Notes under the pieces: model-generated
Databases searched by the model: none
Told to the model about the DNA's origin: nothing
What the model saw: the letters and a program-made list of their open reading frames with translations, nothing else
In this document: one piece after another, positions 15,056-22,247 of the stretch
Layout: the number at the start of each line of letters is the position of its first letter
How positions within the stretch are numbered: position 1 is the first letter of the stretch
Assembly (NCBI GenBank): GCA_964350135.1
Contig: CAYGJN010000018.1
Location: forward strand, 1 to 29,036
Length of the DNA stretch: 29,036 nucleotides
Direction: 5' to 3'
Origin: CAYGJN01 sp964350135
Lineage (GTDB): Bacteria; Bdellovibrionota; Bacteriovoracia; Bacteriovoracales; Bacteriovoracaceae
Position numbers and translations under genes: made by a program

Positions 15056-15984
15056 AATTTCTTAATACCAGTCTCTTTTGTAGGTCTTGTTACAAAATAC
15101 TTTTTCATTTGAATCTCGCCTTCTTTGACTATGGCAATTGCATCTTGTGAACGATCCTGAAAAGGTGTTGAGGAAATAAGTTTAATATACTCACCTCCTG
15201 AATTTTTACTTTCTCTAATTTTTTTAATTACCTTAGTCATAATACCCCAAAGGTAACCATTACCATATTTCATTTTGACCTCATCTCTCATCGAGTCAAT
15301 AATGATAATATTTTCAATCCCTAGTTGTTTATAATAATTCGTTGCAAAGACTTCGTTTGTTAGAGAAGAATAAAATCCGTCTTTTGGCTGATGGAAACTA
15401 AAGGCCTTCTCCAGTTGATCTCTCACTACTCCCCTATTAATGTTTACGACCTTTTCTTGCGCGCTAGAGTAAAGAGGCACAAAAAATACAGTCTTCAGAT
15501 CATTAAAGTGAATATTCTTAAAATTATTATCATAGTATTTAAAAAGACGATTCTTCCAATTTCTTGAGTAAATAACTTTTTCTTTTTCTAGTTCAATCAA
15601 CAGTTTATACCAATGCCATTCAACTAACGAAGTTGAACCATAATGACTATAAAGAAAGGCAATAAAAAGACCTAGGCCATTTCCTGATATTAATTTTATT
15701 TTAATTTTTTGTTTTTCAAGATGTTTTAATGCCCCAATGGCAAGGGAGACATCGTATAGCCCTGGACCAATGAAAACTCCATAATTTTGATCTTCGTTAG
15801 TGCTACTTTCTTTATTAACAATCAGGGCCCTTCTCTCAACTTCAATATTAGACTTATCCTGCTTAAAACTTACTCCCTGATAGCGGCTTGCCTCATTTTT
15901 TTCTTTTGAATCGTGAGTTTGCAGTCCACAAGAAAAACTGATTAAAACAATCAATAATAGCGGAGCTAATTTAACTAAATGCAT
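15052..15984 (-). CDS. Patatin-like lipoprotein lacking the catalytic serine
   Basis: A 310-residue predicted lipoprotein: signal peptide 1-18 and lipidation Cys19 (ISFSC, slightly off the usual lipobox). Residues 70-125 align by eye with the start of patatin-like phospholipases: a Gly-rich turn FIGPGLYDVS where the oxyanion loop lies, the helix IGALKHLEKQKI, then ISGNGLGLFIAFLY where active enzymes have GxSxG. Here Gly103 replaces the nucleophile Ser. The later segment YYKQLGIENIIIIDS resembles the patatin LGAD-VVIAVD strand, but no clear DGG/DGA stands before it. It is therefore probably a non-hydrolytic binding or scaffold protein. Its stop overlaps the PBP1A start by 4 bases, pointing to a role at the cell wall. 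I read the homology from motif spacing only. Confidence 0.7.
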   Translation of the reverse strand: MHLVKLAPLLLIVLISFSCGLQTHDSKEKNEASRYQGVSFKQDKSNIEVERRALIVNKESSTNEDQNYGVFIGPGLYDVSLAIGALKHLEKQKIKIKLISGNGLGLFIAFLYSHYGSTSLVEWHWYKLLIELEKEKVIYSRNWKNRLFKYYDNNFKNIHFNDLKTVFFVPLYSSAQEKVVNINRGVVRDQLEKAFSFHQPKDGFYSSLTNEVFATNYYKQLGIENIIIIDSMRDEVKMKYGNGYLWGIMTKVIKKIRESKNSGGEYIKLISSTPFQDRSQDAIAIVKEGEIQMKKYFVTRPTKETGIKKL

Positions 15985-16023
15985 TTAATTATAATAACAT
16001 GACGAGCAGAACAGAGAATAGAT

Positions 16024-16233
16024 CTAAATATCTTCTTCTTTGAGGGTATCAGTCAGTTTTTTAACTTTTTTCTCAACAGTATTCAAAGCTGATTTACAAT
16101 CTTTAAAGAGAGTAACCCCTTTTTCAAACTTTTTAAGAGACTCTTCAATGGTTAGCTCATCACTTTCTAATTCTGAGACCAAAGCTTCTAAGTTCTCTAG
16201 TTTTTCTTCAATTGTTTTATTTTTAACTGACAT
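16024..16233 (-). CDS. xseB: Exodeoxyribonuclease VII small subunit
   Basis: XseB wraps as helical coiled-coil chains on XseA, forming the ExoVII enzyme that degrades single-stranded DNA. From the ATG at 16233 it has 69 residues and shows the family pattern LENLEALVSELESDELTIEESL followed by KKFEKGVTLFKDC. A GTG at 16260 would add nine unlikely residues. No clear ribosome binding site is seen for either start. xseA is not adjacent. The lipoprotein and PBP1A genes follow on the same strand after 39 bases. Confidence 0.92.
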   Translation of the reverse strand: MSVKNKTIEEKLENLEALVSELESDELTIEESLKKFEKGVTLFKDCKSALNTVEKKVKKLTDTLKEEDI

Positions 16234-16336
16234 AGATACTTTATGCCAAATTTTTGACACGAAGTAAATTAATCAGTCAAAGCAATGCCAGAATTTTTCA
16301 TTTCAAAGCATTTTGTATGTCTTTACCTATTTATTC

Positions 16337-16353
16337 TGGAAATTATATTTCCA
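16337..16353. promoter_or_regulatory. Interrupted palindrome, possible operator or activator site
   Basis: TGGAAAT and ATTTCCA form perfect 7-base arms about a 3-base centre (TAT). The centre lies about 150 bases upstream of the sigma-54 promoter, a usual distance for an NtrC-family enhancer site. On the minus strand it also contains TATAAT. The regulator is unknown. Confidence 0.45.
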
Positions 16354-16374
16354 AAAATCATGAATCCGTGTCTG

Positions 16375-16397
16375 GTCATGCATATCACCTCTATGAC
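16375..16397. promoter_or_regulatory. Short inverted repeat GTCAT/ATGAC
   Basis: GTCAT at 16375-16379 and ATGAC at 16393-16397 are inverted with 13 bases between them, about 110 bases upstream of the sigma-54 promoter. It may be a second protein-binding site. Five-base arms are short enough to arise by chance. Confidence 0.25.
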
Positions 16398-16422
16398 ACC
16401 ATCTAAAAGCTTGAGTCTTTTC

Positions 16423-16444
16423 CTTATTTTTTTCTTATTTTTTT
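16423..16444. repeat. Tandem 11-mer CTTATTTTTTT x2
   Basis: Two exact adjacent copies of CTTATTTTTTT place two T-tracts one helical turn apart. Phased A/T tracts bend DNA. This one lies between the palindrome and the sigma-54 promoter, where bending helps an enhancer-bound activator reach the polymerase. Confidence 0.6.
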
Positions 16445-16495
16445 AAAGTTCAAAATTTGTTGGCGGTGTAAAAATTTTGCCCAGTGTAGAGATTT

Positions 16496-16511
16496 TGGCA
16501 CCTTGATTGCT
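16496..16511 (+). promoter_or_regulatory. Sigma-54 promoter of the flgF operon
   Basis: TGGCAC-CTTGA-TTGCT matches the sigma-54 (RpoN) -24/-12 consensus TGGCAC-N5-TTGCW at every fixed base. Transcription should begin near 16522, leaving a leader of about 70 bases before flgF. Sigma-54 promoters need an ATP-dependent enhancer-binding protein, in flagellar systems usually a FleQ/FlrC/FlgR-type regulator. Confidence 0.85.
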
Positions 16512-16591
16512 ATAGTTTAATTGTATCTAGTGTGAAAGTTGAAAAATTTTCCCACGTAACAAGGTACTCCAATAGGATGTTGGAGGTTTAG

Positions 16592-17440
16592 TTGAAAGAC
16601 ATTTGGGTTCCTCTTTCAGCGGCTATTGCTCAACAAAGGAAGGTTGATACGATAGCTAACAATGTTGCTAATGCTAATACACCGGGCTTTAAAAAAGACA
16701 GGCTCGTGTTTAAAGAGTACTTAACAGCATTAGATAAGGGGACAGAAGACATTGATTTGCCAAGGAAGGAATGGCGCCCAGGAGACTTCTATAGAAGCCA
16801 AGGCGCAGAAAAATCCTTTGTTAAAGTTGGTGCAAACTTTACTGTCCATGAACAAGGACAACTTACACCAACTGGTAACCCTTTTGACTTAGGCATTAGT
16901 GGTCCTGGTTTTTTAGAAGTTCTTACGCCAAACGGAATTAGATATACAAGAAGGGGAAGTTTCTCAATTTCCAAGGAAGGAAAGCTGGTCACAGATCAAG
17001 GCTATTTAGTCTTATCTAAGTTAAGTCAGGCGCCTACTGATTCTCAAGGAAGAGATGATGGTGCCTCTCTTGTTCCAAAGCCCGAAGATAGGGCCATTAT
17101 CATTCCAGCAAGTATTAAAAATGTTTCAGTAACTAATGACGGCACTATGTATATTGATGGGCAAGGTTCATCAACATTATCCGTTGTCGAATTCAATGAT
17201 GTCCACGCTCTTAGAAAAGAGGGAAGCTCACTTTATATAAATCCTGATAACAATAATCTCCTCACTGCGAGCCCTAAAACTCAAATTCATCAAGGCTTCG
17301 TTGAACAATCTAACGTGAATGCAGTTGAGGAAATGTCTGAGTTAATTAAGGCCAATAGACAGTTTGAATCTGTTCAAAGGGCTATTAAAACTTATGACAA
17401 TATTTCAGGTAGAGCAGTTAATGACATACTAAGGTTTTAA
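16592..17440 (+). CDS. flgF: Flagellar proximal rod protein FlgF
   Basis: FlgF forms part of the proximal rod of the flagellar basal body. The 282-residue protein has the flagellar rod signature near the N-terminus (IANNVANANTPGFKKDR), a central beta-rich domain including GPGFLEVLTPNGIRYTRRGSF, and the C-terminal helix with SNVNAVEEMSELIKANRQFE. Translation starts at TTG (16592-16594), with GGAGG 6 bases before it and no nearby ATG in frame. Paralogy with the next gene, FlgG, is obvious; position and its shorter match to the distal rod pattern make it FlgF. Confidence 0.93.
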   Translation: MKDIWVPLSAAIAQQRKVDTIANNVANANTPGFKKDRLVFKEYLTALDKGTEDIDLPRKEWRPGDFYRSQGAEKSFVKVGANFTVHEQGQLTPTGNPFDLGISGPGFLEVLTPNGIRYTRRGSFSISKEGKLVTDQGYLVLSKLSQAPTDSQGRDDGASLVPKPEDRAIIIPASIKNVSVTNDGTMYIDGQGSSTLSVVEFNDVHALRKEGSSLYINPDNNNLLTASPKTQIHQGFVEQSNVNAVEEMSELIKANRQFESVQRAIKTYDNISGRAVNDILRF

Positions 17441-17455
17441 CTATGAGAGGTCTTT

Positions 17456-18241
17456 ATGATTAAAGCATTAAATACAGCAGCGACAGGAATGGCCGCTCAA
17501 GATGCCAACGTTAGTACCATCTCTAACAATATCGCTAACGTTAATACTACTGGTTATAAAAAGAATAGAGCTGAGTTTGAAGACTTAATGTACGAAACAA
17601 TTACTGAAGCTGGTTCGAGGTCAGGTGCTAACTCAAGGTATAACGTTGGGACTCAGATTGGGTCTGGATCAAAGGTATCTGCAACAAGACGTATTCATAG
17701 TAATGGTAGCCCAATGCAAACCAATAACCCATATGACCTTATGGTGAGTGGTGATGGTTTTTTTGGAATTATTCTTCCTAATAACGAAGTTAAATTCACA
17801 CGTGATGGCTCTTTTAATGTGGATGCTCAAGGTAACCTGGTAACCAAAGATGGTTATCGAGTATTTCCAGGCATAGCACTCCCTGCAGGAGTTCAAAGTG
17901 TAAACATAACTCCAAACGGCTTAGTTGAAGCTTACGTTAATGGATCAATCACACCAAACGAAGTGGGTACTGTCCCTGTTTTTACTTTTGTTAACCCGGT
18001 TGGGCTTAAAAGTACTGGTAAAAACTTATACGCACAAACAGCTTCAAGTGGTGAGCCTATTCAAGGAATTGGAGGGCAAAACAATACAGGAATAATCGTT
18101 CAAGGGTCTCTTGAGGCATCGAATGTCAGTGTCATGAATGAAATGACTGACTTAATTCGCGCCCAAAGAGCTTATGAAATGAATTCTAAAGTAATGACAA
18201 TAGCTGATCAGATGTTACAAACAGTTAATAATATAAGGTAG
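17456..18241 (+). CDS. flgG: Flagellar distal rod protein FlgG
   Basis: FlgG builds the distal rod, the drive shaft through the P and L rings. At 261 residues it has the standard length. It shows TAATGMAAQDANVSTISNNIANVNTTGYKK at the N-terminus (rod helix), the YDLMVSGDGFFGI and VKFTRDGSF strands, and the C-terminal VQGSLEASNVSVMNEMTDLI followed by the RAQRAYEMNSKVM helix. GAGAGG precedes the ATG, 15 bases after flgF ends. Confidence 0.97.
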   Translation: MIKALNTAATGMAAQDANVSTISNNIANVNTTGYKKNRAEFEDLMYETITEAGSRSGANSRYNVGTQIGSGSKVSATRRIHSNGSPMQTNNPYDLMVSGDGFFGIILPNNEVKFTRDGSFNVDAQGNLVTKDGYRVFPGIALPAGVQSVNITPNGLVEAYVNGSITPNEVGTVPVFTFVNPVGLKSTGKNLYAQTASSGEPIQGIGGQNNTGIIVQGSLEASNVSVMNEMTDLIRAQRAYEMNSKVMTIADQMLQTVNNIR

Positions 18242-18245
18242 TGGG

Positions 18246-19151
18246 ATGAGATTAACATTAGGGATTATTTTTTTATTTTCAAGCTTAAGCTCATTCGCAA
18301 AAGAGGATTGTACTTTAGAGCTGCATGAAAAAATTATTGTTTTTAATAAGCCTACTAAACGAGACAATCTTAACAATATTATTAAAACAAATACATGCTC
18401 GGATAGTGTTACTTGGTCAGCGATAAATAGACTTGTTGAAGTTGAAGGTGAAATAACTGCAAAGCACTTAACAAAGTTAATTAAAGAAGAAGCTAAAGAT
18501 ATTAGGGTCAAAATTTGGCCCAACCTTATTACCGTTATAAGCCCTAGCAGTATTATAAATAGTGAGTTAAGAAGAAATACTGGTTTTATTGCTCAAAATA
18601 TTGAAGTTGTTTCACCTATTACCCTTGTTGGCCTTAACAAAGTATCCCCTATTAGAATTGCTTGTCATGCCTGTAATACAACCGGTATGAAAAATACAAG
18701 TATCGACTTTACAATACCAATGAACGAACTTTCAAAAAGGATTTGGGTAAAGTTTGATATTTTAAAGCACGATCTTATTGTTGTAGCCAAAAAAGACATA
18801 AGACCGTTCACTTCTAAAAACCTTATTGAACAAGTTGAACTTGCAGGAAGAGCTCTCGCTGACAGCAGTGACTATGTTAAAAACATAGAAGACTTACGTT
18901 ACTTTAAGTTAAATAAAGTTATAAAAGTGGGAGAGGCTATAAAGCATACTGACCTAACTCCAAGAAAGCTTGTTGAGTTAGGTAAAATGACTTCTGTGGT
19001 TGTTGCAAATAATGGATTAAAGATTATTTCTGAAGCAATCGCAAAACAATCAGGGAGATATGGGGAGATTATTACTCTCTATAACCCTAAGAGTAAAAAA
19101 CAAATCAGGGCCAAAGTTATTGATCACAACAAAGTTAAGGTTGAGTTATGA
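18246..19151 (+). CDS. flgA: Flagellar P-ring assembly chaperone FlgA
   Basis: FlgA is a periplasmic chaperone for P-ring (FlgI) assembly. The 301-residue protein has a signal peptide (about residues 1-18, ending SSFA), a divergent middle with a Cys pair (CHAC near 139-142), and a C-terminal SAF/FlgA domain with AGRALADSS, LTPRKLVELGKMTSVVV and SGRYGEIITLYNPKSKKQIRAKV. It starts 5 bases after flgG and its stop overlaps the flgH start as ATGA. It is longer than E. coli FlgA (219 residues), mostly in the N-terminal half. Confidence 0.9.
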   Translation: MRLTLGIIFLFSSLSSFAKEDCTLELHEKIIVFNKPTKRDNLNNIIKTNTCSDSVTWSAINRLVEVEGEITAKHLTKLIKEEAKDIRVKIWPNLITVISPSSIINSELRRNTGFIAQNIEVVSPITLVGLNKVSPIRIACHACNTTGMKNTSIDFTIPMNELSKRIWVKFDILKHDLIVVAKKDIRPFTSKNLIEQVELAGRALADSSDYVKNIEDLRYFKLNKVIKVGEAIKHTDLTPRKLVELGKMTSVVVANNGLKIISEAIAKQSGRYGEIITLYNPKSKKQIRAKVIDHNKVKVEL

Positions 19152-19912
19152 GGTTACTCTCTGTTTTATTAACATTATCTTTTGTTCTCTCATCATGTAG
19201 CTCTTATGTTAATAGATGGCATAGTGAGATTGATCGAGAGCAGGCCAGACGAGGTGGTGGCTATAGGAAAGGACCTAAATCTGGTAATGAGTTTGACCTA
19301 TATCGAAATAAACCTGTCGGTCAGAAGTTTTCAAATATTGCTCCTATTAAAGAACCTACTCAAGGTATACACTCTACCGCATATAGAAATAAAGTAATGC
19401 CTTCAACCAAAAGAGACTATGCTCCAAGAACTCGATATAAATCAAATGACCTTTATGATAATGGAAATGAAGGAAGTTTATGGTCAGGAGCAGGCCAAGA
19501 AAATTATCTATTTTCAAGGAATAATGCAAAAAAACATGGTGATATTGTTGCTATAGAGGTTCAGTCAAAGCTAAAAAAAGAAATTACATTGGAACTTGCA
19601 AGAGCATTTCCAACAATGGCCAAACCTAAGAAAGACAAAAAAGATAATGCCAAGGCTGCAGCTCCAGAGGCACCTAAAAATGAAGAAAAAGAAGCTGATG
19701 ACCCTAATAAAATTCATGATCGAATTTCAAGTGTTGTCATTGAAGAAATTAATCAAGACCATCTTCTTCTTCGTGGAAGAAAAGATGTTTTGTATAAAAA
19801 GAAAAGAAGACTTGTGGAAATACAGGCCTTGATTTCAAGAAGAGATGTTTCAGATGAAGACTCTGTTATGTCTAATAGTGTATTAGAATCAACAGTCTCA
19901 GTATTGAGGTAG
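19148..19912 (+). CDS. flgH: Flagellar L-ring lipoprotein FlgH, divergent
   Basis: FlgH forms the outer-membrane L ring. The 254-residue protein has a lipoprotein signal peptide with Cys17 (VLSSC), the GSLWSGAGQENYLFS segment and GDIVAIEVQ, matching the FlgH N-terminal half. Residues about 158-190, where usual FlgH proteins carry Gly/Ser/Asn-rich membrane-inserting strands, are instead a Lys/Glu/Ala-rich charged stretch. The C-terminus stops just after the SNSVLESTVSV strand, without the usual final ADARIEY region and tail. Position between flgA and flgI supports the call. It may be adapted to a sheathed flagellum, as known in Bdellovibrio; that is inference. Confidence 0.88.
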   Translation: MRLLSVLLTLSFVLSSCSSYVNRWHSEIDREQARRGGGYRKGPKSGNEFDLYRNKPVGQKFSNIAPIKEPTQGIHSTAYRNKVMPSTKRDYAPRTRYKSNDLYDNGNEGSLWSGAGQENYLFSRNNAKKHGDIVAIEVQSKLKKEITLELARAFPTMAKPKKDKKDNAKAAAPEAPKNEEKEADDPNKIHDRISSVVIEEINQDHLLLRGRKDVLYKKKRRLVEIQALISRRDVSDEDSVMSNSVLESTVSVLR

Positions 19913-19914
19913 GA

Positions 19915-20907
19915 ATGTATAAATTATTAGTATTGGTTATTTCAATGTCATGCTTTTCTAGTTCTAGGATCAAAGACCTAGTTACTATTAAAGGCGTTAG
20001 GGATAATCCCCTTATTGGTTATGGTCTTGTTATAGGACTTAACGGCACAGGTGATGGTGGCGGTGAAATTACCAACTCATCTCTTAAACGTATGTTTCAA
20101 AAGCTTGGACTTAATCCACAGCAAGAAATTGCTTCTAAGAATGTAGCAGCAGTTATTGTTACGGCCAAACTTCCTCCTTTTGCCAGAACAGGGCAAAAAA
20201 TTGACGTCACAGTCTCATCTATCGGTGATGCAGGCTCTTTAGCTGGAGGAACATTACTAATAACCCCGGTCAAAGGTGGAGATGGTAATGTCTATGCTGT
20301 TGCTAGTGGAGCTATTTCTGTTGGTGGGCTTGTAAGTGGTTCTAAATATGCCACGACTGCCAAAATACCAAATGGTGCTATCGTTGAAAGAGAGCTGCCT
20401 CTTGATTTTAATAATAAAAAATCAATCCGAATAAGCTTGAGAAATCCTGACTTTACAACAGCAGCTAGAGTTGAACGAACTATTAATCGCGAATTGGGTG
20501 GAAAGTTTGCCATGGCAGCTGATGCTACAACCATAGACCTTATTGTTCCACCTCACTATCACAGAAAAGTTGTGCCCCTTATTTCAATTATTGAAAACTT
20601 TAAAGTTAACGTTTCTTCAGCTGCAAAAGTTGTTATCAATGAAAGAACTGGCACAGTGGTTGCTGGTGGAAGTGCCTTAGTTAAGAATGTAGCTTTAAGT
20701 CACGGAAACTTAACAATTGAGGTCAAGGATGCAGAAGCTGGAGGAAAAGACGGTAGTGAATCGTTTTATATGGTTGAGAAAAGTACTACATTAAATGATT
20801 TGGTAAAAGCATTAAATACATTAGGTGCTTCACCTGAAGATTTAATATCTATTTTTCAGGCCCTTAAAAAAAATGGAGCTATTTCTGGAGATATCGAACT
20901 TATTTAG
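19915..20907 (+). CDS. flgI: Flagellar P-ring protein FlgI
   Basis: FlgI forms the P ring in the peptidoglycan layer around the rod. The 330-residue protein has a short signal peptide (about 1-16), then RIKDLVTIKGVRDNPLIGYG, GLVIGLNGTGDGG, KNVAAVIVTAKLPPFARTGQ and DAGSLAGGTLLITPVKGGDG, all family hallmarks. The C-terminal LNDLVKALNTLGASPEDLISIFQALKKNGAI is present. It starts 2 bases after flgH with GAGGTAGGA as ribosome binding site. Confidence 0.97.
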   Translation: MYKLLVLVISMSCFSSSRIKDLVTIKGVRDNPLIGYGLVIGLNGTGDGGGEITNSSLKRMFQKLGLNPQQEIASKNVAAVIVTAKLPPFARTGQKIDVTVSSIGDAGSLAGGTLLITPVKGGDGNVYAVASGAISVGGLVSGSKYATTAKIPNGAIVERELPLDFNNKKSIRISLRNPDFTTAARVERTINRELGGKFAMAADATTIDLIVPPHYHRKVVPLISIIENFKVNVSSAAKVVINERTGTVVAGGSALVKNVALSHGNLTIEVKDAEAGGKDGSESFYMVEKSTTLNDLVKALNTLGASPEDLISIFQALKKNGAISGDIELI

Positions 20908-21006
20908 TCGAGTAGGCAAAAAGCCCGTTGTAATGGGGCTATAGAAGTTATGTTATAATCAAGCAAGGTGGTCAAGGAGTGACCAAGCAAATTACTAGGA
21001 AGGTAT

Positions 21007-21399
21007 GTGAAATCTGAACAAGCCCTAAACCAAGGCATATCGGTAAACAAAAATAAACAAGCTTCAACTAATAAGCTTGATCGTTTTAAACGAGCGCCTA
21101 AAGCTTATAGAGATATCGCTAGGGGTTTAGAAAAACAATACATTCAAATGATGCTTGATCAAATGAAAAAAACTGCAGATTCAAGTAAACCTGATAGTAC
21201 AGCCACTAAGTATTACAAATCTCTTATTCAAGATGAACATGCCACAGTAATGAGTGAAAAAAATAATGGGTTAGGATTGCAAGAAATGATCTTGGAACAA
21301 ATTGTTCCCAACCATTTAAAAGATAATATAAATAAAAACCCTGTTCGTGCTTATAAAACAGTACAAAGTCCAGACACCCCGGGAGTCAAAAGTGAATAA
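21007..21399 (+). CDS. flgJ: Rod-binding protein, FlgJ N-terminal type
   Basis: The 130-residue protein matches the rod-capping N-terminal domain of FlgJ: ARGLEKQYIQMMLDQMKKT and the GLGLQEMILEQI segment near the end. It lacks the muramidase domain found in enterobacterial FlgJ, as is usual in many deltaproteobacteria and alphaproteobacteria, so another enzyme must open the wall for the rod. Translation starts at GTG (21007) after AGGAAGG; an ATG two bases earlier meets a stop at once. A 99-base gap separates it from flgI. Confidence 0.88.
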   Translation: MKSEQALNQGISVNKNKQASTNKLDRFKRAPKAYRDIARGLEKQYIQMMLDQMKKTADSSKPDSTATKYYKSLIQDEHATVMSEKNNGLGLQEMILEQIVPNHLKDNINKNPVRAYKTVQSPDTPGVKSE

Positions 21400-21721
21400 T
21401 ATTGATCCTAGTGCTAACCGCTCAGCATTTTTTCCAAAAAGTAAGTCTGATGCCGTTAAGAAAAGTTCTCTTTTTACAAAGTCTTTACAAAGAAACTCTA
21501 CAGAGAAACAAAAAGAACTAGAGGATCTTTCTAAAAAAGATGCAAAGGTAAATATCTCTAGAAGAGTAAAAGACTTTGCAAGAATTAGAAATGCAGTAGA
21601 CAAAGCTCCTGACATAGATAAGTCGGATCGCATTGCTGAGTTAAAAGCACAAATTTCTGGCGGTAGCTACAATATGGATTATGAAGGTATTGCAGATAAG
21701 ATGCTGCAGAATGAGTTTTAA
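21392..21721 (+). CDS. flgM: Anti-sigma-28 factor FlgM
   Basis: FlgM binds and inhibits the flagellar sigma factor FliA until it is exported through the completed hook. The C-terminal KSDRIAELKAQISGGSYNMD and YEGIADKMLQNEF match the conserved FlgM sigma-binding region. The N-terminal half is polar and low-complexity, as expected for an intrinsically disordered protein. I start it at GTG 21392 (109 residues), with GGGAG 6 bases upstream, overlapping the flgJ end by 8 bases. A longer frame from 21347 lies inside flgJ and is unlikely. Confidence 0.85.
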   Translation: MNNIDPSANRSAFFPKSKSDAVKKSSLFTKSLQRNSTEKQKELEDLSKKDAKVNISRRVKDFARIRNAVDKAPDIDKSDRIAELKAQISGGSYNMDYEGIADKMLQNEF

Positions 21722-21732
21722 CGGAGCTTTAG

Positions 21733-22239
21733 ATGAGTAATGAACTCTCATTAATGTATCAAGATGAGGTCATTGATCTCTGGAGAATGTTCTGTGAGCT
21801 TCACAGCGAACTCTACAATGCTACATGTAGGGAGTACCAATTATTACTTAATAGCAAAGTTGAAGATCTTGAAAAAGAACTCTTTAAGAAACAAACAATT
21901 ATAAGCAAGATTAAGCGAGTGGAGAAAAGAAGGTTTGAACTTATTCATAATCTAAACTCAAGCATTGCAGAAGAAAATAAAATCAATAATGTTAGTGAGC
22001 TTGTTGAATATATGCAGTCAGACAATGTTGAGGTTAAATATCAAACTTTTCTTAATAAATATAATCTTTTGCTAATAGATATTATTGAAAAAATACAGGC
22101 CCAAAATAAAAAAAACCAAATGTTTTTAAACAAGGCCATTAATTCATTACGAGAAATGAGAGAAGGAGTATCAGGAAATAAGTCTGTCTCTACCTATAAT
22201 AATAAAGGTAAGGAAGTCAGGTCATACCCTGAACGATAG
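21733..22239 (+). CDS. flgN: FlgN-like export chaperone for FlgK and FlgL
   Basis: The 168-residue protein is almost wholly alpha-helical and coiled-coil in pattern, as FlgN proteins are. FlgN binds the C-termini of the hook-filament junction proteins FlgK and FlgL before export. Sequence conservation in this family is weak. I rely on the helical heptad pattern, the size, the position after flgM (as flgMN in other bacteria) and directly before flgK. CGGAG precedes the ATG. Confidence 0.75.
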   Translation: MSNELSLMYQDEVIDLWRMFCELHSELYNATCREYQLLLNSKVEDLEKELFKKQTIISKIKRVEKRRFELIHNLNSSIAEENKINNVSELVEYMQSDNVEVKYQTFLNKYNLLLIDIIEKIQAQNKKNQMFLNKAINSLREMREGVSGNKSVSTYNNKGKEVRSYPER

Positions 22240-22247
22240 GTGATAAT

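Larger units (their letters stand above)
16234..16591. promoter_or_regulatory. Divergent regulatory region between xseB and flgF
   Basis: This 358-base AT-rich region has no ORF of note. In order it holds a perfect interrupted palindrome (16337-16353), a second inverted repeat (16375-16397), a tandem 11-mer T-tract (16423-16444) and a sigma-54 promoter (16496-16511). The leader to flgF follows. A promoter for xseB must also lie here; TATAAT on the minus strand falls within the palindrome, but no fitting -35 element is seen. Confidence 0.6.

Noticed and set aside
20922..20940. Terminator between flgI and flgJ (AGCCC/GGGCT stem)
   Set aside because: Only five pairs, a nine-base loop and no T-tract; genes on both sides belong to one flagellar run. 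The TATAAT at 20954 also lacks a spaced -35 element.
21347..21391. Longer N-terminus for FlgM
   Set aside because: It lies inside flgJ with no ribosome binding site; GTG at 21392 has GGGAG at proper spacing.
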